NCBI GenBank assembly: GCA_023213395.1
Contig: CM041465.1
Location: 83,025,741-83,089,740 of the forward strand
DNA from: Cycas panzhihuaensis
Taxonomy: Eukaryota > Cycadophyta
DNA length: 64,000 nucleotides
Direction of reading: 5' to 3'
Shown: positions 34,041 to 45,566 of the stretch, one piece after another
Position numbering within the stretch: position 1 is the first letter of the stretch
Layout: the number at the start of each line of letters is the position of its first letter
Notes under the pieces: generated by a model
The model's input: only the letters and a program-made list of their open reading frames with translations
Told to the model about the DNA's origin: nothing
Database searches by the model: none
Translations under genes and position numbers: made by a program

Positions 34041-34500
34041 GGCCAGAGATGTGTGGGTAGCAGAGTCCCAAGAGTACCAGGCGAGAGTGGGACAGCTACA
34101 AGGAGAGCTGGATGGGACCAGAGCAGAGAGAGACACTCTACGAGGTCAGGTCCAGGCGTTGAAGGCTCAGGGAGGAGCATGTGGCGATGTGAAGACTTAT
34201 ATCTGAGTAGTCATACTAGAGGAGCAGCACCGAGGAATGGAGGAGATGCTCTGGAGAGCAGAGAGCAAGAGAGATCATAACCAAGCATGATATGATCCAT
34301 TATTAGACCAGATGACGTCGAGGTCGTCATGGAGCAGGACCCATACTCATACAATGGCGGCGACCCCGAGGAGGCCTCGGGATGAGTGGAGTGGGGCAAG
34401 GAGCTCCCAGAAGCGCAGAAGGAGTTTAGGAGGTATGTGGTCCCCAGGAGAGGGATCACATAGACCAGGGGACGATGCACCATGAGCAGAGGACTACTAA

Positions 34501-35250
34501 ATAGTAGGAGATGCTAGTTTTGATTTAGGAAAGCACCAGACCTCCAGGGAGTCACCATATGTTGCCCAATGATTGTACTCCTCCCTGCAAGGATTCTGGC
34601 TTCTCACGGATGATGTATCATACCATTTGTATGATATGACACATTACGATTTTTATGTATATAGATGAGGCCATTGATACCCCATTTGATATATGATGAT
34701 GTCTGGTGATACATGATGATATATTGTGTTGTATTTTCTTTTATGTGTATGTTTGTGTATACATGTGTGAGGGTGCACAGGTGCACGAGGAGCTATAGAT
34801 CGTGATGATTTAAGTTGATTATCATATGGTTTGTGTTAGAGGATTATTTGAGTTTCACATACTTCCTTCTATACAGGGCGACACCCCTAGCAGACACATA
34901 CAATCACCATGAGCATCAGCGACAAGCGTATGTGGTGCTAGGAGACTGGGGGGCTATACATATCCACATAGGAGCATAGTAGAATATACAAAGGAAGTGC
35001 TAGCGGGAAGGGGAGTAATGATACTCGAGCATGCCATCCTAGTTGAAGAGTGTTTCCAAGCTCAGTAGTGACAAGGACAACACACCCAATTAGGAGGATG
35101 GGGCCCCCAAAGAAAGGGGCACAAGGGATTCTGCGGGAGGAACCCAAAAGGAGGGAGAAGGCCACCCTAAACCGCCATTCTGCCTATGATTAGGAGGAAT
35201 GGGGATGTGCCTAGGATGGTAGTTTAGGCTCATTTCAAAGTGAAAAGAGA
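34501..35250. other. Tat-1 spacer between antisense gene and integrase end
   Basis: No domain recognised on either strand. An acceptor-like CTATACAG near 34880 could mark a further exon or 3' UTR of the antisense gene. The two genes converge here from opposite strands. Confidence 0.35.
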
Positions 35251-35254
35251 GAAG

Positions 35255-36470
35255 TGGTCATGCGTAAAATTTCTTTAGGAATTTCCCATTAATGGCCTTC
35301 TCGAACTCGAGACCTTCCAAGGTTGCGATCTTGTAAGCGTCGTTACTAAGGTTCTCGAGAACGATGAAGGGGTAAACCCATTTAGGTCTGAACTTGGATA
35401 GGTGGTCGTGGAGATATTCCAATTTGAGGATGTGGTTGCTGGGATATAAAGGGTAAGAATGAAGGTATTTGTTATATGTCCTTCATGCCCTATCTTTAGA
35501 AGCGAGATTCGCTTGGTAGGCGATCAAGCACCTCTCGTCTAAGGCCTCGAGGTGTAAAAGACAAGCATGGTGGATAGACTCCTCATCGACAAGACCCTTA
35601 AGAGAGACTTGTAAGGAAGGAATCTCCACTTCCAATGGGAGAACTGCCTCTGTTCTATACACTACGGAGTAAGGGATCATTTCCGTAGTCATACAGATAG
35701 ACGTGCGATATGCCCATCGAGCGAAAAGGAGTTGAAGATGCCAATCTCTTTGAGATTGGGACACGGTTTTCTTTAAAATGTTTATAAGGGTTTTGTTGAA
35801 TGATTTGACTTGGCCATTAGCCTAGGGGTAGTAGGGAGAGGAGGACTTGTGAGAAATTTTGAATTTCTCACAGAGTTCATCCATCTCCTTATTACATAAA
35901 GGAGTTCCATTGTCCATGATCAGGACATCAAGGACTCTGAAATGACAGATGATGTGGTAGTAGATGAAGGTGGCTATCGTCTTACCAGGAGTAGTGGTCA
36001 AAGGGACTACTTCAACCCATTTAGTGAAGTACTCTGTAGCATTGAAGATGAACTTGTGTTGCGATGAAGAGGACAGAGATATGGCTCCAATAAGGTCCAA
36101 CCCCCATTGGGAGAAGGGCCACGGAGATATTACGGGATGGAGGGCCTCGGAAGGTAAGTGGGTGATGTTAGCATGCTCCTAGCATTGCTAACATCTCAAG
36201 GCATACGCATGGGCATCCTTAAAGAGGGATAGCCAGTAATACCCCATACAGAGGATCCTTTGGGCCATGGATTGGCCCCCAAAGTGACCCCCGCAAATGC
36301 CATTGTGGCATTCACAAAGTATTTGGTTTTCTTCATCGGGGTTGACATAGCGAAGAAGCATCCCATTGAAAGATCTCTTGTACAACGCTTTGCCCATGAG
36401 GAAATATTGCCTGGCAGTGGTCTGAATATGAGACCTAACTTTGTTGTTGGCTTCAGGGCGATATTGTTAC
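35255..36470 (-). pseudogene. pol: Tat-1 integrase
   Basis: HHCC zinc region: ECHNGICGGHFGG, then GYYWLSLFKDAHAYALRC (36330-36190). The catalytic core (36100-35822) has MDLIGAIS, VLIMDNGTPLC and SSPYYP. The next frame (35764-35483) holds AYRTSICMTTEMIPYSVVYR and LPLEVEIPSL, typical Ty3 integrase. The C-terminal domain continues to about 35255, ending AINGKFLKKFYA. Stops lie near 36185 and 35825. Confidence 0.9.
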
Positions 36471-36669
36471 TAGGTGAGGTATTGTACAATGTGTCCATAC
36501 CACTCATTGTCGACAAGCGGATGGGGCGGAGAATCATGAATGGCCAAGATAGGCTTGTCAGGCAAAGAATCATCAATGGGAATGTCGAAAGGGTTTAGTA
36601 TGGGGGTGTCGGCAAGTTGCTCATCCACCACCATCCCTTTCTTTAACTTCATATTAACAATTTGGAGGT
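36471..36669 (-). pseudogene. pol: Tat-1 RNase H to integrase linker
   Basis: Frame 36652-36470 (MKLKKGMVVDEQLADTPI onward) connects RNase H to integrase. No catalytic motif. Confidence 0.6.
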
Positions 36670-37000
36670 CAAATTCTTGAAGGAAGATGGCCCACTTGCC
36701 AATCCTACTTGTCAGGTCAGGTCAGGTGAGTAAATATATTAGGGGACTAGATTGGATGATCACCCAAGTAGTGTTCCCAAGCAAGTAGTGCCTAAACTTC
36801 TTGGTAGCATGTACCAAGGAGAGACACTCCTTCTCGGCGAGGGAGTAGTTAAGTTCAGCAGCCACGAGAGTGCAACTGATGAAATAAATAGCCCTTTCAG
36901 TTCTTGAATTGTCCTCTTGAGCTAATTTAGCGCCCAAGGACTCATTGGTAGCCGAAGTGTAGAGAACAAACAATCTATCGAAGAGAGGGGGTGCCAATGT
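36670..37000 (-). pseudogene. pol: Tat-1 RNase H (retrotransposon type)
   Basis: Frame 36997-36722 gives LFVLYTSATNESLGAKLAQE, where the first Asp of LYxDAS is Thr-Ser, then AIYFISCTLVAAELNYS, EKECLSLVHATKKFRHYLLG and a gypsy RNase H ending. It lies directly after RT as in other Ty3 elements. Confidence 0.85.
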
Positions 37001-37159
37001 TGGGGTAGAAGCAAGGGCTTCCTTGAGTTCTTCGAAGGATTTCTAGGCCTTCGAAGACCAAATGAATGGTGCTCCTTTCTTTAGCAGGTTGGTAAGAGGT
37101 TTGGCGTTTATGGCAAAATTTGCTAAGAAACGCTTAAGAAATCCAAGCCTACCTAAGAA

Positions 37160-38100
37160 CGACTTGATCTATCATTGGGTTTTAGGAGGCAACATGTCAA
37201 GGATGGCCTTGACTTTGTCGGGGTCGATTTGGAACCCTTGTTTTAACACAAGGAAACCAAGGAGTTTGCGAGTTGTCACAGCAAACACACATTTAAGAGG
37301 GTTGAGGCTTATATGGTACTTGCGACATCGTGTGAAGATGGCTCGTAAATCAGAAGGATGATGAGCTCTAATGCATGAGATACCTGTCATATCATCCATG
37401 AAAACCTCTAAAGATTTGTTAATAAGGTCATGAAAAATGAATTGCATCGCCCTTTGATAGGTGGCACCTGCATTCTTTAGCCCAAAGGGCATTGCCTTAT
37501 AGGCGAAGGTGCCCCACGGGGTAGTGAAATCCATCTTATGACAGTCTTCGAGAAAAATCTGGATTTTGTTGTAGCTTGAGAAGTTGTCCATTAAGGATAT
37601 GACTTCAAAATCAGCAATTCGATCAATGATTTGATCGATGAAAGGAAGTGGGAAGTTGTCCTTAGGACACGCATTATTAATGTCTTAGAAATCAACACAT
37701 ATCCTAATTGTCCCGTTCTTTTTAGCAATGGGGATAATATTGGACACCCACTTGGGTTAGTCAATAGAAGTGATTAACCACGCATTTAGGAGTTTTTTAA
37801 CTTTCATCTTGACAGCAACTAAAAGCTTGGGATAAAGAGGGCACTACTTTTGATGCACGGGGCGAGCACCTGGGATAGTGGTGACATTGTGGGTAACGAT
37901 CGAAGGGTCTATCCCCTTCATATCGGAATAGTCTCATGCGAAAACGTCTCAAAATTCTTGGAATACAAGGGTGTACTCCTTCATTTCGTCAGGAGAGCAT
38001 TCCGCTCCCACCTTAATGACTTTACCTAGGGCAAGGACTATATCCTTGGTTGCCTTTATGCATATAGTATTCCCTTCCTTGAAGTGATGGGGGGCTCGGT
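37160..38100 (-). pseudogene. pol: Tat-1 reverse transcriptase
   Basis: Frame 37591-37172 is a long RT palm block: MDNFSSYNKIQIF, FTTPWGTFAYKAMPFGLKNA, ATYQRAMQFIFHDL and the catalytic box VFMDDM (YVDD to FMDD, both Asp kept). Upstream on the same strand (about 37600-37880) are ICVDF*DINNACPKDNFPLP and IDQIIDRIADFEVIS, interrupted by stops. The DxNxACPKDxFPLP wording is characteristic of Tat and related gypsy RTs. Confidence 0.92.
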
Positions 38101-38880
38101 CAATGGGAAGGGGCAGAATAAGAGACGAATTTAGGTCGGCAAGGGAAGACCCAATAGCCATAACCTTTTGGTGACCAAGCCTATGGTGACCAGAAGGGAG
38201 ATTAGGCATAGAGCCCGCTAAATGCTCAAACAAAGCCTCGTCATCCTCGAAGTAGTCCACCCCATAGATGACCACACCTCGAGAATATAAAGAGAGAGGG
38301 GAAGAAGAAGCAGTGGGACCATGGCGGTCGACACACCGCTTGACATACCCATAGGACTCTCCAGAAGAGTCGGAAGGGGTTCTCCTATGAGGAACAATAA
38401 GAGGCTCCCCAACTTTATTGTCTATGGGGGGCGATGAAGAGGGAGATGCAAGAATTGCCTAATCAGTAGGGGCAATAACATGAGATACCAAGGAAGAGTT
38501 AGTTTCTTCAACAATGGGAGTTCTAGATCGGGACCTAGAACGAAGGAAGTGCCCCCTACTTGTGCCTAGGAGAGACATAGGATAAGGGAAATCCTCATCC
38601 TCGCCATCGGACTCATCGTCGTTGAGCATGGCGAAATACCCATAGCTTCCAACACCAATAGGGGCGAAGCATGTGAAGTTGGAAGAAGAAGATGAAGGGT
38701 CTTCTTCCAAAGGGGATGGATTAGGGATGTCGATGGAACAGGTTGAATCATAGGTAGAAAGGTCCTTGTCGCCATTTACTTGACCATGAACCGCTTCACG
38801 AGGTTGGCGAGGTTGCTTAGTGGGAGGAGGCTCCTAGGAGACAACCCTCATTTGCCCCTCATGGACAAACTTAAGTTGTC
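38101..38880 (-). pseudogene. pol: Tat-1 protease to RT linker
   Basis: Frames 38710-38459 and 38275-37949 cover an acidic, Ser-rich linker (DDESDGEDEDF) and the pre-RT segment ending ECSPDEMKEYTLVFQEF, where Tat RTs begin. Stops separate the pieces. Confidence 0.6.
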
Positions 38881-38881
38881 C

Positions 38882-39440
38882 CTATCGGGACGAGTACATG
38901 GCTCCCATTTGGTCAAGCCATAGGCATTCTAACAAAAGGTTGTAGTCGACGTCTACGTCGAGAACTACAATGTCAGTGAGGACAATCTTGTCCTTAAGAG
39001 TAAGGGGGATGGATACCAATCCCAAGGGTATCTTTTCGCTACCATCGTAGCCTTGACACCGCCATGGAACTGGCTCTAGGGTTGATATGCTAAGCTCTTG
39101 TATAACATGCAAGGGCATGGCATTAATAGAAGAATCATTGTCAACAATGGTTCTCCATAAAGTGCAATCAGGAGTATCAATAGTTATGGTGAAGGGGAAA
39201 TGCCATCGGCGTTCCCTTTCATTAGTAAGGGAAAGATCCTTAAGGTCAAAAGAGATGATGAGCTCATGACTTGGGGTGATACCTAAGGCATGAACGAACG
39301 CGTCACCTAATCCTAAGGCTTCTAGGAGAAGCGTATGATGTTCAGGGTAGCTCCTCAAGACATCCATTATGGACATTTCGGTGGCCACGGTATGGAGTTC
39401 ATTGACAACAGAGAAGGGCTTCTCCTTCATAGTAGGTTAG
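38882..39440 (-). pseudogene. pol: Tat-1 aspartic protease
   Basis: An open frame of 182 residues. The active-site region TIVDNDSSINAMPLHVIQEL matches the Tat pattern DxGSSxNxMP, with Gly replaced by Asp. The second strand motif, VLDVDVDYNLLLECLWLDQM, fits YNxLLGRxWL. Catalytic Asp is present, but the loss of Gly probably inactivates it. Confidence 0.85.
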
Positions 39441-40200
39441 GGAAGAGCTCTTCGAAAGTTATAGTGATCGGGGCACACAGGAATGGTCTTAGGGAGTGCA
39501 GGGACTTCCAGAAGAGGGTCAAGGTGAGGTATGGATGAAGAGGCACTGTTCACCTCTTTAACTGCTTGAGACCACCTTAGAGCGTATAATGGAGTAGTCT
39601 TGAGCATCTGGATGACCTTCTTTCCCTTGTTTTGGGATCGATAAGGTGAAGGAGTATGACAGTCGGGAGAACCAAAGGAGGAGGATGGATTCCTCGCACC
39701 CTTCCCTTTGGCTCGCGAAGGGTGAGGGTTTGCAGATCTTCCTCTATTTCAACTATTCTTTTATTAGTTATTGCGATCATGTTTCTTGTGTTTGGGGAAG
39801 GAATCCCTATGGACGGGCTGGTCTAAGTTAGGCCCAAATGCCCATTTGGGGGAAGAATCATACTGCGGGGCAGCTCTAGGGTATTGGGCCTGGCACTATG
39901 AATCTTCGTGGAAGCATTCTCCATAGATGGAACACGACTTCTTTTCAAGAGAGGAATCAGGCTTCCTTACTTGAGAAGACTGGGTGTTACCACCCTTAGA
40001 GGGAGTGACTTAAGAAGCCTAGTGAACTACTTTATGCGAGGTAGGGGATGAAGGAGCCTGGAGTTTGAGCTCCTTCATAGTACATTCAAATGAACATATG
40101 GTAGAAGTGAGAGGATCTAAGGTCTTCTCAGTAGGATGAGAAGAATACTTAGCAAGCTATTGGATTTGGGTCTCTCGGGGTGGTGGAGGTGCCTCATGTC
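39441..40200 (-). other. Tat-1 gag-protease interval
   Basis: Expected to hold the gag C-terminal part. Charged low-complexity frames are visible on the minus strand, but I could not identify a CCHC knuckle. Confidence 0.4.
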
Positions 40201-41560
40201 GTTGTGAGGGATTTAGAAGCTTCTTGAGTTCGGTTTAGATCTCAATGGCTTCAAATGCTAAGCACTTGCCTATGGTAGAGTCGCACGTAGTTGCCCCCAT
40301 TTTAAGGACTTCGACGTGGACTTCTAGGCGAAGGGCATTAACAAAGAGGTCCCTCTTCAACTTCTTAGGTAGAGTTGCCTTAGTGGAATGAAGAAGGTCA
40401 TGAAAGCATCTCACAAAGTCACGATTCATCTCATTATGACCTTGTTTAATAGATAAGAGGGCTTTTATCCCACTCTCAAACGGACAAGCTACGTCAAAAT
40501 AGTTGACGAATTTGTCCACGAGCTATTGTAATGAAAAAATAGAATGTGTTGGTAGGCGATAAAACCATTTAAGGGCATCGACTTGAAGGGATCATGGGAA
40601 AAGTTTCATAAGAATGTGGTCATAGGCCCAGTAATCGATACATGCCATAGAAAAACTACGGACATGCTCTGTTGGGTCCTGCGACAAAGTCCCATCAAAT
40701 TTGGGGACCTCAAGAGGGTGAGGCGGTAAGTTGGTTCTTAGCGCCTCGATGGATAGGGGCATCGACCTATAGTCCATAAAGGGGCGTACCCTTGACTAAA
40801 CCATAGGGTCAACAGAAGCTAGAAGAGAAGGTGGGCAAGGTTGCCTGAGTCCTCCTTGGAGGGTTTGGTTCGAAAGAGGATGATGTCCTCCCACCGTTTG
40901 GTGAGAGGATACAAATCCCACATTCGAAGAGGCATGCATAGGAGCAGATGGATGCGATGGACCCATTCTTCCTTAAGGAAACGCTCCTTGTTGGAAAGGA
41001 GCTTGAGGGAAAGTACCTTGGGAGGGGGCTTGCCCTCCTTGCAAAGGCGCAACGTGAGATGTAACAAAGGATGACGGAAAAGAGGGCTAAGGGATCGGGG
41101 TTTGCCCATATGGGCCACCCGTGGGTGGTGTAACCCCATATGGGTGCAAAGGGTCCACCCCATAAGCAGGAAGGGAGTTCCCTTTATCGTGCCCCCACGA
41201 TTGAGAGGTGTAACCGAGAGGCACATAGAGAGAAGAGTTCCTAGGCTAGAGTTGAGAATGTGTGGGGGCGGGCCCTACACGACTAGAAGTATGGGGACAT
41301 GCGGGTCCCCTAGGTCTAGTAGGTGGTGGATAGACTATGGTTGGAGGAGGAATAGTCGTTTGACTACACGAGGGCATGCTCAACCCAAGTTGGAAAGAAG
41401 ACATACCTTGGGTGGTCCCCAAGAAGCATAAACCATAGGGAGAAGAAGATGAAGTGAGAGGTAGGCTCATCATGAGTAGGGAAGTCGAATGGGATGAGTG
41501 AGGCAAGGGAGACATAGAAGAAGGAAGTACAACGCTTCGCAAGACGTTCTCGAACCACTT
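40201..41560 (-). pseudogene. gag: Tat-1 gag
   Basis: The N-terminal part (41560-40830) is Pro/Ser-rich across several frames. The capsid core is clear: frame 40777-40592 has LEVPKFDGTLSQDPTEHVRS and MACIDYWAYDHI, and after a TGA where Arg is expected the second frame (40519-40235) has VNYFDVACPF and KQGHNEMNRDFVRCFHDLL. This is the retrotransposon Gag pattern of Ty3/gypsy elements. Confidence 0.85.
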
Positions 41561-42138
41561 AGGATGTGGTTGGAGACAAGCAGCTTAGAAACATTGGCTA
41601 AGGACTTCTACTACATCGACAGGAGGGGTATCCACTTGATCGTAAGAGGTGGACAGAACCTCATACGAAGTGGACCACGTAGGATGATCCTCATGAGAGT
41701 TATCATTGTGGTGGTGAAACTCTAGAGGGGATGAAAGATCTACTTCATGAGTAGAGAGATGGTGGGGTTGTGGGTGTTGTTGGTCACCCGGATAAAAGAT
41801 AGGGTCTTCACCCCCTTTGGTGAACCATTAGAAGGAAGTAGAAGGCTCAAGTGAATCGGACATATAAGCATGATATGCCCAATCTGAGGGAAATCCCTCC
41901 ATAATCAAATCGGGATCTGACGTAGGAAGGGAGTGATATGTGGAGTCTTCCAACAACGGAAGAAGACCTCGTAAGCGACGTGAGAATCATCGCATATAAG
42001 TTCTGCTTATGGGTTGGAAGAAAGGAAAGATAAAGTGGTGTGCGCATTGGGGGCTTCCCAACAAAACCAAAAGGGAGAGCTACCAAGAGGAAGTAGCACC
42101 AACAGGAAGGGGGAAATAATGATTCCCTTACTAGCAAG
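41561..42138 (-). other. Tat-1 untranslated leader
   Basis: Between primer site and gag. A minus-strand frame (42188-41847) overlaps it without recognisable motifs. Confidence 0.5.
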
Positions 42139-42156
42139 TCCCCAATATGGTCGCTA
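42139..42156 (-). other. Tat-1 primer-binding site (tRNA-Asp-like)
   Basis: The minus-strand sequence TAGCGACCATATTGGGGA matches 11 of 18 bases of the plant Athila/Tat primer site TGGCGCCGTTGCCGGGGA, and four of the mismatches are transitions. It lies one base from the LTR. Confidence 0.65.
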
Positions 42157-42157
42157 A

Positions 42158-43718
42158 TGGAATCATGTCTATGGGATGGTAACCACACTTGGTTAGGATT
42201 AGATTAATCAATGAAGAGCTTCAGAATCTAAAGTCAATCTGGCAAGTGAGAGAGATCACTCGCACAGAGCGTCCGTGCATCGAGACGCAGGTTCAGGACC
42301 TAGGAATGGTGCACAACTCTATTCTAAGTAACTCGGCTTTGGTTCTGAGGGTAGCAAGAGCAAGGGATATCCTCGGTTTCTTGAGTAACCTCAAGACGTA
42401 GGTCCTCCCGCCCTTGGATGGTCCAAAGGGGGAGGCAAGACCAAACGAGGGAATGAATCCTTGCAGAAAATAGGGCGATATGAATGGCAATGTATTTGGA
42501 TGAGTGATGTGGGAGGTACACACTTGTAAGAATGGAGTTAGACAACCACCTCACACGCGGGACCGACCCGAAGGAGAGGATGTCAAGGCTACCTAGCTAG
42601 TGTAGGCATGACAAGATTGGAAGAGAATGTCCTAGAGGAAAAATCCTCCCTAGGCTAACATACCCAAAGTGAGTTTGGGGGAATAAGAAGCAACAGTGAA
42701 AGAGGCTTCCACCATCTTATGTGTGAAGGGTTTGGCCTTTTATGTGTGATGATGAAGTGATGTGTAAGTTGTTATGTTTATTACAAACAAGAGACAAAAA
42801 AAATCATGAAAATAGTAAATGCACTCTCGTTTACTCCCAAATACAAAATCTCACTCTCTTTCCATTTTTAATGGGAGAAAAAGGAGTAAAAGAGGAGCAA
42901 GCCAAACAATTATAAACATGCATGCAAAAGGTGTAAGGCCAAAATGAAATGCATGCAATCAAGCAAGAAGGCAAAAGGATATGGTTCCTATTTCATGCTC
43001 TTTCCTAGAAGCGTAAGCATAGCATGCATGTGCAAGTAGTAGATGCAAACTTGTTTCTTTTCTCTTTTCCCTTTTATGTTTCATATATGCAAACAAATAA
43101 GCTTAAGATAAAAGGAAAAAAAACTATGAAGAGAAAAGAACAGTGTACCTGGAGGACTGTGCGACTGGATAAGGACATTCTCCTATGATGCGCTTGCTCC
43201 CTTTTTCCTTTCCCCACACGTAGGTAGCATAGAGCGGTGGCATTGGGGCTTCCTTACCTTCCCCAAACTAAAAGGAAAAGGTAAAAAATAGGAAAGGAAA
43301 GGACTATGCCAAAAGATAGAAATTGCAAGGGAAAAGAATGAGGGAGATGTACTCAGATCGATGTGTTTCTTTCTCCTCCGTGTACAACATAGTGAAACCT
43401 GCAATCAAGGAGTACTCTCCCTTTCCCAAGGGGCTGCTAAGATGCCAAGTATATATGTATATATGTGTACGTAAGGTGCACAAAATGATGCGAGTAAAGT
43501 ACTTTAATCAAATTAAACCTTTAGCTAAGAAATAATCTCCAACCTCCTCGATGCAAGCGAGACAAGAAAAAGGGATGGGGATGGTTAGCCTCGAAATGGC
43601 TAACCCTCTAATGCACACACTTCCACGGTGTCCAAGCACATAAACAATAGATCTAGACAATCTAACAGCAGTAAAAAGTGTAGGAGATAGGTTGCACAAA
43701 GGTTGTAAATGTCGTTCA
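42158..43718 (-). repeat. Tat-1 5' LTR
   Basis: 1561 bp, same length as 27581-29141. Its minus-strand start is TGAACGACATTTACAACC. Confidence 0.93.
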
Positions 43719-44665
43719 TCCAACTATGTGTAAGAGTCTAATGAAACTAGTAGAAATGTCTCAGTCCTTTGTTTACTACAAAGTTGATGAAATTAGAGTA
43801 AGAAAATATTGTTTGGTCCTATGTTTTAGTCTTTATATCTCTATGGATTAGTGTACCACATGTACAATAAGAGTATTGTCTAACATTTATAAAAAATAAC
43901 TATAGAAATTAACAATGACAATAACCAAAGATGAAAAAATGCCATAGTAGAGATAGAGCAACTTTGTAGAACACAAAAGGGGCCACATAGGTCCTCAAAT
44001 GACGAAATATAGATGCCTTGAATGATAAACAACAACCACAGGAAGTATAAAAAAGACCACAAAAGGCCAACAACCACACAAAATGACTACATTGATCACG
44101 CAGGCCATATCGATCAATAGAGGGGCCACAGATGGATCACACTGTAATGTCAACAAAGAAAGGCAATGGAACTATGTAAAAGGGGGCACACAGAGCCAAA
44201 AACTAGCCATAAACAGTAGTGTAGGTATCTAGATCATATGCTATGAAGACTAAGTACTCAATGGAGTCTTGTAGAGATTAAGCAAGGCCACACAAATGAA
44301 GAGGCAACTGTAGAATAAATTAATGGGGCCATGAAGATGCAAAAGGCCAAACACAGGTTGTCTCTCTAATGCAGGTACTAATATAGATCAACAAAGGTTT
44401 CCCAGTAGTCAATAGTCAAAATACTACTTTAAATACAACCATCATACATTTTCCTAATGGAATTTCCAAAAGATCAAAAACATTTTGATGAGAAAATATT
44501 AACAATGAGCTAGAGAGTATTCATCTTTTACAATCTATTTTTAAATGGTCATTAACACTGGAATGAAAGAAATTATGCTAAATTTAAAGTTTTCAAACTA
44601 AAGAAGGCTAAGGAGATTGACATAAAAGCTATCCAAATAACATAACTAAAAATTGGTTTAGAGTA
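43719..44665 (-). other. copia-2 leader
   Basis: Lies between Tat-1 and the copia-2 primer site. A short block near 44070-44100 resembles copia-1 leader at about 1180-1210. No coding motif seen. Confidence 0.55.
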
Positions 44666-44677
44666 GCTCTAATACCA
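44666..44677 (-). other. copia-2 primer-binding site
   Basis: TGGTATTAGAGC on the minus strand, one C-to-T change from the tRNA-iMet complement. Confidence 0.9.
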
Positions 44678-44679
44678 AG

Positions 44680-45137
44680 TGAAAAAGAATAGAAGTTTGC
44701 TTGGTTTGCAACCTAGGTTCAAGACTCAAAACATCCTCAAAATATTCACACACTAAGGAAAAAATAAGCATAAGAATTAATCATAAATACTCAAATGTTA
44801 TATTGCATTAACTCATCAAAAATCATAGTACATCACATAATGAAAAGATATATGAAAAGCCTCGTACATGAAACAAAAAGAGGTTGTTATAAAATGCAAA
44901 GAGAATATGAACATAGGATTATGCAAGGTAATAATTAGCACCTTGCATGATTAAACTTACGATATTACAGATGAGGACAAAATCAACCCTACATAACTAG
45001 GTTAACAACATTAAGTTGTAACTAAACCCATTCACATAAATGAAGCCCTTAACATAAAGTATATATAATAATTATTACATTAATAATACGAATGATCTAT
45101 TGATGAATTCATGAAATAATAATTAATTCTTCTATCA
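44680..45137 (-). repeat. copia-2 5' LTR
   Basis: 458 bp, uninterrupted partner of the split 3' LTR (461 bp when rejoined). It contains a near-perfect stem-loop, gcaaggt to accttgc, near 44926-44950. Confidence 0.92.
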
Positions 45138-45566
45138 AATATAGCCAAACCCCTAATGTATCTTACTAAAAAAGATAATTTCAATTGGAGTCATGATACT
45201 AACTCAAGCTTTGAGAACCTAAAAGTGGTTATCACCACCACTCAAGTTCTAGTCGTGCTTGACTTTTTCTAACTATTTATGGTGGAATGTGATGCATTAA
45301 GTACAAGTATAAGAGTAGCTCTTCTATAAAGGGACCATCCCATAACATATGAGAGTGGAAAGCTAAATTTATAGGAAAGAGCTAAAAGTACATATGATAA
45401 AGAGATGCTATCAATTCTACATGCCTTAACAAAATAGAGGTAGTACTTATTAGGAATAAAATTTACCATAAGGATAGAGCACCATAGTTTAAACTACTTC
45501 TTGAAACAATAATAAAACTTATTTGAGGAACAAAACAACAAGGTTAGCAAAATCCAAGGTTATAAC
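45138..45566 (+). pseudogene. pol: gypsy-2 RT end and RNase H, middle block
   Basis: Starts IAKPLMYLTKKDNFNWS, the RT thumb to RNase H transition, then VVLDFF*LFMVECDALS and STYDKEMLSILHAL. It ends EEQNNKVSKIQGYN at the copia-3 boundary. Several stops. Confidence 0.88.

Larger units (their letters stand above)
31870..34500 (+). pseudogene. antisense plant-mobile-domain-like gene of Tat-1
   Basis: Runs opposite to gag-pol. The first ATG is 32548; the frame stays open to 33339 (263 residues). The segment VDIVSHWDRRQHVFHLPQ, followed by VTVTPRDIRRILGI, resembles the plant mobile domain (PMD, aminotransferase-like) opening. Two frameshifts follow (33240-33320 and near 33405), then Gly/Ala/Ser-rich repeats. 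Intron-like spans 33772-33897 and 33983-34040 obey GT-AG, and removing both keeps one frame into a coiled coil (ARVGQLQGELDGTRAERD, then TLRGQVQALKAQ, near 34075-34165). The frame ends at TAA 34498-34500. Remaining stops in the last exon are TGA where CGA is likely. Start site, introns and function are inferred. Confidence 0.75.
27581..43718 (-). mobile_element. Tat-1, Tat/Ogre-like Ty3/gypsy element with antisense gene
   Basis: 16,138 bp on the minus strand with two 1561-bp LTRs. Gag, protease, RT, RNase H and integrase run right to left from about 41560 to 35255. A 6-kb region follows between integrase and 3' LTR, holding an opposite-strand gene and a second RNase H. A tRNA-Asp-like primer site, large size and DxxSSxNxMP protease context point to the Tat lineage. 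No 5-bp target duplication was found: flanks are ggtag and tccaa. Confidence 0.92.
15327..45137 (-). mobile_element. copia-2, Ty1/copia element split by copia-4 and Tat-1
   Basis: Minus-strand relative of copia-1. Its 5' LTR is 44680-45137 and its 3' LTR is 15327-15669 plus 23150-23267. Pol lies at 23268-26560 and gag at 26560-27345; Tat-1 separates gag from the leader at 43719-44665. The flanking 5-mers gatat (15322-15326) and aatat (45138-45142) look like a target duplication with one substitution. Removing the element joins the gypsy-2 RT in frame. Confidence 0.9.
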
